11,300 bases of DNA. Origin: Desulfobacterales bacterium (GTDB taxonomy: Bacteria > Desulfobacterota > Desulfobacteria > Desulfobacterales > UBA11574). This document shows, piece after piece, positions 7,650-11,300 of the stretch (positions within the stretch are counted from its first letter, which is position 1; every line of letters begins with the position of its first letter). Below the pieces are notes generated by a model, which worked only from the letters and a program-made list of their open reading frames with translations, was not told the DNA's origin and made no database searches. A program made the position numbers and the translations under genes. The stretch covers positions 1 through 11,300 of the forward strand of contig JAQYVG010000105.1 in the NCBI GenBank assembly GCA_030145595.1. Reading direction: 5' to 3'.

Positions 7650-7725
7650 GCTTTGCTTCGCTCCGCTCCGCAATTGGAATAATGGATAAATGGAATATTG
7701 GAGTGATGGGTTTAATGGGTAATGG
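7650..7725. repeat. Compound low-complexity repeat upstream of the PLD gene
   Basis: Two simple tracts lie side by side. 7650-7671 repeats a pentamer (GCTTT, GCTTC, GCTCC, GCTCC, GC). 7671-7725 is a degenerate run of ATGG/TTGG words (GGAATAATGG, AAATGGAATATTGG, GTGATGGG, TTAATGGG, TAATGG). Similar tracts recur between genes in Desulfobacterales-like genomes as far as I remember. The run separates the 438-residue gene from the PLD gene and lies in the PLD 5' region. Confidence 0.5.
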
Positions 7726-7790
7726 CTTTTTATATAAATAATTAAATCTAATGACAAGCCATGGCTACAAAATATGTTTTACTAATAATT

Positions 7791-7816
7791 CTTCGTACCC
7801 TTTGTGTCTTCGTGGT
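7791..7816. repeat. Degenerate CACGAAG-type repeat
   Basis: On the minus strand the units read CCACGAAG, ACACAAAG and GGTACGAAG. This resembles the GCAGAG-type cluster at 2796-2822 in unit size and degeneracy. It lies about 25-50 bp downstream of the 438-residue gene. No role is visible. Confidence 0.4.
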
Positions 7817-7841
7817 CATTTTACTTAACCTTCGATATAGT

Positions 7842-9158
7842 TTAAAGCTTCTCATCAAGTTTCATGATAGATTCAGGTTTCATGATAGATTCAGGTACCA
7901 ACCGGCGTCTGAGCAGGTTATGGACAAACACGATGATAAGGACCATGGCGGCGATGATTGCAAAAAGTTCGGCGAGCCGCCAAAATATATGGTCGACGCG
8001 TTTTTCAGCGGCATCATTGAATTCCTTGGAGATATTGGTGACCCAGGGTGAGCTGGTCTGGTCCACGGCGATAACGAGCTCGTTGAGCTGTTGCACGGTG
8101 TGCTGGAGCCGTGTGAGGGCTTCGGTGTATTCTTGGATGTCAAAGGGCCTGGCAGGTTCCTCGGTCCCTTTGGGTTCAAACTTGGCCGCCAGCTGGTCGA
8201 CGGATTGAACCAGGTCTTGGAACACCAAACCGGTCTTTTCGGCTCCCGCCAAAAGACGCTCGGTATCCGCCGTGGTTTGCTGAAGATTGGCAAAGGTCCC
8301 GGCCACATCTGCCGGCAGTTTCTCCAGGAGCACGGCAAAGCGCTCGGTGGTCTCTCTAAACTTGGTCATGTCTTCAAGAGCCTTTACAACTTCGGGCTGC
8401 ATGACCAACTGCTTGTAAATAAAATCCGCCTGAAAATTGACGATCAACTGCATCTTTGTGGCCAGAAACATGGCGCGTTCCGAGGTCATGCGAACTTGAT
8501 ACGCCGCCTGGGTCGCCTCCCGAACCGGGGCCAGCAATCCTCCCGGCTTTTTAATTTCTTTAAGGTTGGGCTTTTTTCCGATGTTGCCGAAATCGCTGAA
8601 GCGAATGTAGTCGACGGCTACCTGATCCGGGTTGGCAGCGATCCAGTCTAAAATCAGATCTCTGAGTTCTGCAAGCTGTTGAGGCGTCATCACCCGGGAA
8701 GCCAGGTCCCAGGCTTCGTTTTCCATTTTTTTAAAAGCATCGACCATCATGGTCGCCGGCATGCCGAAGACCTGCGGCCGATAGTAATCTTTCCACACCA
8801 TCCGATTCAGCGTCGCCAAGACCACCATATCCAACAGGGCCGCCCCGGGGTGGGGTCCCGCCGCAATCTCGATGACGGCACTCAAAGAGTACACTTTGCG
8901 CGCTGATGCTATCAGACGCCCCTCGGGTGTGGGCACTTTTTTTTCGAATCTGACAGCGGCCTGCCCCACTGTAGCAATGAATCGGTTGGCATAGCTGATC
9001 ACCGCCGACTGAAGTTCTTCCTGGGTCATTGGAGAAGTGGATACAGTTGTCTTTGTGGCCTTCGGCCCGGCTTGAGCCGCATTGCAAGCGTTTACCGGCA
9101 AAAACAAACAGAAAAAGACCAAACAAATTTTAATTATCCAGAGTTCACTGCACCGCAT
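7842..9158 (-). CDS. Secreted, C-terminally membrane-anchored helical protein of unknown function
   Basis: I do not recognise a named family for these 438 residues. An N-terminal signal peptide (about 8-28) ends at NAAQA. A mostly helical periplasmic region follows, with a striking block SAVIEIAAGPHPGAALLDMVVLATLNRMVW (about 93-122 in all) and then DYYRP.VFGMPA and NPDQVAVDYIRFSDF. Residues about 255-385 are rich in heptad-like spacing (VVKALEDMTKFRETTERFAVLLEKL and onward), suggesting a coiled coil. One membrane segment (about 393-414) and a short basic cytoplasmic tail (LLRRRL...) end the protein; the tail holds a six-residue tandem repeat, PESIMK. VNACNAA is a poor lipobox match, so type I cleavage is more likely. 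AAGGAGG precedes the ATG, inside the 23-bp gap from the lipoprotein gene, so the two are very probably one operon. The layout recalls chemoreceptor or envelope-scaffold proteins, but no signalling domain is present. Confidence 0.8.
   Translation of the reverse strand: MRCSELWIIKICLVFFCLFLPVNACNAAQAGPKATKTTVSTSPMTQEELQSAVISYANRFIATVGQAAVRFEKKVPTPEGRLIASARKVYSLSAVIEIAAGPHPGAALLDMVVLATLNRMVWKDYYRPQVFGMPATMMVDAFKKMENEAWDLASRVMTPQQLAELRDLILDWIAANPDQVAVDYIRFSDFGNIGKKPNLKEIKKPGGLLAPVREATQAAYQVRMTSERAMFLATKMQLIVNFQADFIYKQLVMQPEVVKALEDMTKFRETTERFAVLLEKLPADVAGTFANLQQTTADTERLLAGAEKTGLVFQDLVQSVDQLAAKFEPKGTEEPARPFDIQEYTEALTRLQHTVQQLNELVIAVDQTSSPWVTNISKEFNDAAEKRVDHIFWRLAELFAIIAAMVLIIVFVHNLLRRRLVPESIMKPESIMKLDEKL
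7860..7895. repeat. 18-bp perfect tandem duplication inside the 3' end of a gene
   Basis: Two adjacent identical copies of TTTCATGATAGATTCAGG. The unit is a multiple of three, so it adds PESIMK twice to the cytoplasmic tail of the 438-residue protein without shifting frame. Perfect identity suggests a recent slippage event. Confidence 0.9.
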
Positions 9159-9167
9159 ATCTCAAGT

Positions 9168-9174
9168 CCTCCTT
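9168..9174 (-). promoter_or_regulatory. Strong Shine-Dalgarno in the 23-bp intercistronic gap
   Basis: AAGGAGG lies 9 nt before the ATG at 9158 and just after the stop of the lipoprotein gene. It fixes the start of the 438-residue protein and supports translation from a shared mRNA. Confidence 0.8.
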
Positions 9175-9181
9175 GATAACC

Positions 9182-10264
9182 TCAGTTGGTGGGAATCGTT
9201 ACCAGCGGAGCCAGGGTTGCCTTGGGCTCCACCAACGTAAACAGCAGCATGATAAACGAAAACATGCGCTTGGATCGCAAGTCGCGATCATCGATCCAGA
9301 AATGGTAACCGCGGTGACGGACCGATACATAACTGTCCTGCGGCGGATCGGTTTGGCTGTGTATCTCGATCAGGGGCCCGAACTCCTTACTCACATCCAT
9401 CTGGCCGAACAGAGTTGCATACGAGCGGCCTTCAGCCACATGCACTTCGGGGATATCGATATAAGAAGACAATTCGACGATGATTTCGAGAAGCGACCGG
9501 CTCAGCACCGCCATTTCGGTATTATTCCGGGGGGCCGAGCCGTAAACCACTCGAAATTCCGGCTGGCCGGGATCCAGACCCAGCAGTCTTTTGACCGAGG
9601 ACATTTTTGATTGAACCGCAGGATCGATATTGCGCTCCCTGAAGGTGAACACGGTGGCCTCGGTCTTGTCTTCCCCGAGATCGATCCGCATGCCCACGGC
9701 GCCGGATTTTTGAATGTCACGAAGCAAGGAAACCACGCGGTAGAACTCGGGGTCGGCTTCGCGTCGGTTCAGATGCGAGCCGGAACGGTTTTGAATGGTG
9801 TTAACGGACTGGATGCAGGAGCGAAAGACGAAATCGACCGGCCAGCCGGCCTGAATGAGAAAAAAAACAGCCGGGGGAGGGATCGGGGTCATCAGCGTTT
9901 TGGCGAATTTCTCACCGATCAACGGCGCGTAGGTGATGGTGGGCCGGTCGGTATATTTTCCCATGCCGCCCACGCTCTGGGTGTCACTGCCGCCGGCAAG
10001 GGGGTTATTGAAGGATGCGCCCAAATTGATCTGGCCTTCCACGGCGTACTGGCTGATCACGGAGGTCACGTCCACAAAAACCGGTGTTTCGGCATAGCGA
10101 AGCTTCACCATATTGAGCAGCATCTGGTTCTGCCAGGAGTCGGAAATGGCGGCGGAATAATTGAACCGGTCCCGGGAGATGGTTTTGTGCCCGATACCGG
10201 AGCAGCCCGCCAGCAACGCAAACGCCATTGCTGCACAGGCAATGATGATAAATCTCCTTTTCAT
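9182..10264 (-). CDS. Lipoprotein of unknown function
   Basis: A 360-residue protein that I cannot place in a named family. The ATG at 10264 follows AGGAGG at 7 nt and opens a classic lipoprotein signal, MKRRFIIIACAAMAFALLAGC (acylated Cys21); an in-frame ATG at 10327 would put the signal mid-protein and is rejected. Recognisable stretches are RDRFNYSAAISDSWQNQMLL, KLRYAETPVFVDVTSVISQY, a glycine-rich piece (about 83-102), RPTITYAPLIGEKFAKTLMTP, the helical part LLEIIVELSSYIDIPEVHV, and a C-terminal block with YHFWIDDRDLRSKRMFSFIMLLFTLVE. The last piece is hydrophobic (about 334-346) but short and probably buried. Ser at +2 and Gly at +3 after the Cys do not indicate inner-membrane retention, so outer-membrane sorting is plausible. 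It leads an operon with the 438-residue gene downstream. Confidence 0.85.
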   Translation of the reverse strand: MKRRFIIIACAAMAFALLAGCSGIGHKTISRDRFNYSAAISDSWQNQMLLNMVKLRYAETPVFVDVTSVISQYAVEGQINLGASFNNPLAGGSDTQSVGGMGKYTDRPTITYAPLIGEKFAKTLMTPIPPPAVFFLIQAGWPVDFVFRSCIQSVNTIQNRSGSHLNRREADPEFYRVVSLLRDIQKSGAVGMRIDLGEDKTEATVFTFRERNIDPAVQSKMSSVKRLLGLDPGQPEFRVVYGSAPRNNTEMAVLSRSLLEIIVELSSYIDIPEVHVAEGRSYATLFGQMDVSKEFGPLIEIHSQTDPPQDSYVSVRHRGYHFWIDDRDLRSKRMFSFIMLLFTLVEPKATLAPLVTIPTN

Positions 10265-10271
10265 AAAACAA

Positions 10272-10277
10272 CCTCCT
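10272..10277 (-). promoter_or_regulatory. Shine-Dalgarno that sets the lipoprotein start
   Basis: AGGAGG 7 nt before the ATG at 10264. It excludes the longer frame beginning at 10327, which has no ribosome site of this quality and would precede the lipobox by 41 residues. Confidence 0.8.
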
Positions 10278-10429
10278 TTTAGAACCCCCATCATCGACTT
10301 AGCCAAACCGAGGATGAGCAACAACATTTAGCAGTACATTTTCGTCTTTCATCTTTCCTTGGACTGCTTCCTGATAATTGTTTTTAAAAACGAACAGGTG
10401 AAGTGTATTTAAACTCCCTTTTACTACCT

Positions 10430-10801
10430 TTACTTAGGAAAGAACTTTACACCCGGGATGTTTTTTAAATCAGCATCCTGTGTCCAAATGGTGCAATCAT
10501 GTGCTTTAGCTGTCGCCAGGATAATACTGTCGGCCATTGGAAGATTGTGAATAAAACTCAGTTTCGATGCCTTCATTGCAAGATTGGTTGTAACATCTAT
10601 AACCCTGCCTTTCTGCATGGCAGCGACTGCCAGGAGCGCTTCATTTTCTCCGGTTTCTCTCAAAACGACTTTAAAAACCTCGTATATTGTAGTGACTGGT
10701 ACGACTAGCGATGCAGAATCTTTAAGAGGGTTTGAAAAATGTTTTGAATTTGGTCCATCCGAAAAATATTCTAACCAACCAGAGGAATCCACGATATTCA
10801 T
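10430..10801 (-). CDS. vapC: VapC-family PIN-domain RNase toxin
   Basis: A 123-residue single PIN domain of the usual VapC length. The acidic metal-binding residues are all present: Asp5 (NIVDSSGW), Glu41 (TTIYEVFK), Asp91 (MADSIILATA) and Asp109 (WTQDADLK, with Asp111 close by). VapC toxins are Mg2+-dependent endoribonucleases that cut tRNA, rRNA or mRNA and are held inactive by VapB. The start codon overlaps the antitoxin stop as ATGA, so translation is coupled and toxin output depends on antitoxin translation. No inactivating change is visible, so the toxin should be functional. The target RNA cannot be read from the sequence. Confidence 0.93.
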   Translation of the reverse strand: MNIVDSSGWLEYFSDGPNSKHFSNPLKDSASLVVPVTTIYEVFKVVLRETGENEALLAVAAMQKGRVIDVTTNLAMKASKLSFIHNLPMADSIILATAKAHDCTIWTQDADLKNIPGVKFFPK

Positions 10802-11004
10802 AGCCTGTCTTCCTCCCGCTTAAACGTTGTATCAATCCCTTTGAGGAATCCCCTAAGCTCTCCGATATCGCGATCTGGTATCAGTTCTATACGACCTTCA
10901 TATTCAATAACCTGCATTTTTTGACCGGGGAGAAGGCCCAGGGCCTCTCTTATAATCTTCGGAATAACGACTTGATATTTCGGTGATACTGTAACCGTAT
11001 GCAT
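10798..11004 (-). CDS. vapB: VapB-type AbrB/MazE-fold antitoxin
   Basis: A 68-residue protein starting at the ATG at 11004, chosen because GGGAG lies 6 nt upstream and the AbrB motif begins at once; a longer frame starting at 11040 would run through the operator. Residues 3-43 form the swapped-hairpin DNA-binding domain (VTVSPKYQVVIPKIIREALG, then GQKMQVIEYEGRIELIP). The charged C-terminus (GFLKGIDTTFKREEDRL) matches the toxin-binding tail common in VapB partners of PIN toxins. It should neutralise VapC and repress its own promoter by binding the palindromes directly upstream. Together with vapC it forms a complete type II toxin-antitoxin module. Confidence 0.93.
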   Translation of the reverse strand: MHTVTVSPKYQVVIPKIIREALGLLPGQKMQVIEYEGRIELIPDRDIGELRGFLKGIDTTFKREEDRL

Positions 11005-11013
11005 GTCAATCTC

Positions 11014-11056
11014 CCTATCGATAGCTTGATAGTATTGCAATACTGCTATCGATAGG
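11014..11056. promoter_or_regulatory. Triple-palindrome operator of vapBC
   Basis: The outer arms CCTATCGATAGC (11014-11025) and GCTATCGATAGG (11045-11056) are exact inverted copies, and each contains the 10-bp palindrome CTATCGATAG. Between them lies a third perfect palindrome, AGTATTGCAATACT (11031-11044), set off by 5 bp on the left and 0 bp on the right. The array begins inside the vapB ribosome site and reaches up to a TTGACA box, so VapB or VapBC binding would block RNA polymerase. Autoregulation of this kind is established for VapBC families; binding here is inferred. Confidence 0.75.
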
Positions 11057-11060
11057 ATTT

Positions 11061-11066
11061 TGTCAA
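11061..11066 (-). promoter_or_regulatory. Operator-proximal -35-like box of vapBC
   Basis: A perfect TTGACA on the minus strand. Seventeen to eighteen bases downstream lies only GTATTG/TATTGC, a poor -10 match, inside the central palindrome. If used, this promoter would be fully covered by the operator. Confidence 0.4.
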
Positions 11067-11079
11067 CCAGTTGTTGGCC

Positions 11080-11099
11080 AATCGAGTTTTGACTCGATT
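11080..11099. other. Perfect 8-bp hairpin in the vapBC leader
   Basis: AATCGAGT, loop TTTG, ACTCGATT. No T-run follows on either strand, so it is not a standard terminator. It lies between the two promoter-like elements and may be a leader-RNA structure or another protein site. Confidence 0.45.
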
Positions 11100-11101
11100 A
11101 G

Positions 11102-11132
11102 ATTATACCAATTGAGCATTATACTGTGTCAA
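11102..11132 (-). promoter_or_regulatory. Distal sigma-70-like promoter of vapBC
   Basis: On the minus strand a perfect TTGACA (11132-11127) and a perfect TATAAT (11107-11102) are 19 bp apart, slightly longer than optimal. A second TATAAT (11123-11118) lies between them. Both boxes overlap or adjoin the stop codon of the upstream partial gene. Predicted RNA would start near 11095 and carry the hairpin and operator in its leader. Confidence 0.55.
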
Positions 11133-11300
11133 CTTGATTGAAAGCCTCTAATTGATTGGTGGCATAATATTTTACCGGATTACCTTCATCGTCAACTACG
11201 GTTATGTTTACAGAATCGCCGCCGTTGATATCGGGCGGGTCCGATTGCCTGGATTCAGCCAGCCGCCATGCCAGCCTCCAGGTGGCGACATCCGACTCCC
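11119..11300 (-). CDS. C-terminal end of an unidentified protein, 5' part beyond window
   Basis: An open frame of 59 codons enters from the right edge and ends at TAA (11121-11119). Its last residues include DPPDINGGDSVNITVVDDEG and then NPVKYYATNQLEAFNQVDTV. This is non-repetitive and protein-like, and the two other minus-strand frames hit stops within the same stretch. I do not recognise it. Reading direction and position would let it run into vapBC, but the vapBC promoter boxes sit at its end. It may be a shadow, since too little is visible. Confidence 0.5.
   Translation of the reverse strand, partial: ESDVATWRLAWRLAESRQSDPPDINGGDSVNITVVDDEGNPVKYYATNQLEAFNQVDTV

Noticed and set aside
8091..8651. 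Plus-strand open frame of 186 codons
   Set aside because: Antisense shadow of the 438-residue gene, with no recognisable domain or ribosome site.
7842..9158. 438-residue protein as a lipoprotein (VNAC) or a chemoreceptor
   Set aside because: The lipobox has Asn at -2, which is atypical, and no methyl-accepting signalling hairpin is present; the tail after the membrane segment is only about 24 residues.
9611..10282. Plus-strand open frame of 223 codons
   Set aside because: It lies opposite the lipoprotein gene, has no ribosome site, and its product is rich in the His/Gly/Arg typical of antisense frames.
10380..10391. GTTTTTAAAAAC palindrome as a vapC terminator
   Set aside because: There is no loop and no GC stem; it is a simple AT dyad.

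Overview
The window comes from a Gram-negative bacterium: it encodes two lipobox lipoproteins, an AsmA-family protein and two peptidoglycan-cleaving enzymes. The protein style, the degenerate intergenic repeats and the mix of VapBC, TAXI and envelope genes fit a deltaproteobacterium (Desulfobacterota, perhaps Desulfobacterales). That assignment is an inference; no rRNA or other taxonomic marker is present. Every gene I can support reads on the minus strand, so transcription runs from high to low coordinates.

Right end (10430-11300): the tail of an unidentified gene enters from the right edge. It is followed by a VapBC toxin-antitoxin pair (AbrB-fold antitoxin, PIN-domain RNase toxin) with an ATGA overlap. 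Upstream of the pair lie three palindromes forming a 43-bp operator, with promoter-like boxes that overlap the end of the upstream gene.

Middle (6053-10264): a lipoprotein of unknown function and a secreted, C-terminally membrane-anchored protein of unknown function form a tight pair with a 23-bp gap and strong Shine-Dalgarno sequences. A repeat-rich gap follows, then a phospholipase D/cardiolipin synthase-like lipoprotein with two intact HKD motifs.

Left (1-5889): an orphan TAXI-type solute-binding protein with membrane anchors at both ends; an MltF-type lytic transglycosylase (family 3 solute-binding module plus SLT domain); a 468-bp non-coding gap with several repeats; a membrane-anchored M23 endopeptidase; a 151-bp MITE-like inverted-repeat element that supplies the M23 stop codon; and an AsmA-family protein cut by the left edge.

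Taken together, apart from the toxin-antitoxin module and the unidentified fragment, the genes all act at the cell envelope: peptidoglycan cleavage (M23, MltF), phospholipid chemistry (PLD), lipid or outer-membrane homeostasis (AsmA) and periplasmic ligand sensing (TAXI, MltF N-domain). Whether they form one functional unit is unproven. The most novel parts are the two unknown envelope proteins and the MITE insertion that rewrote a gene end.
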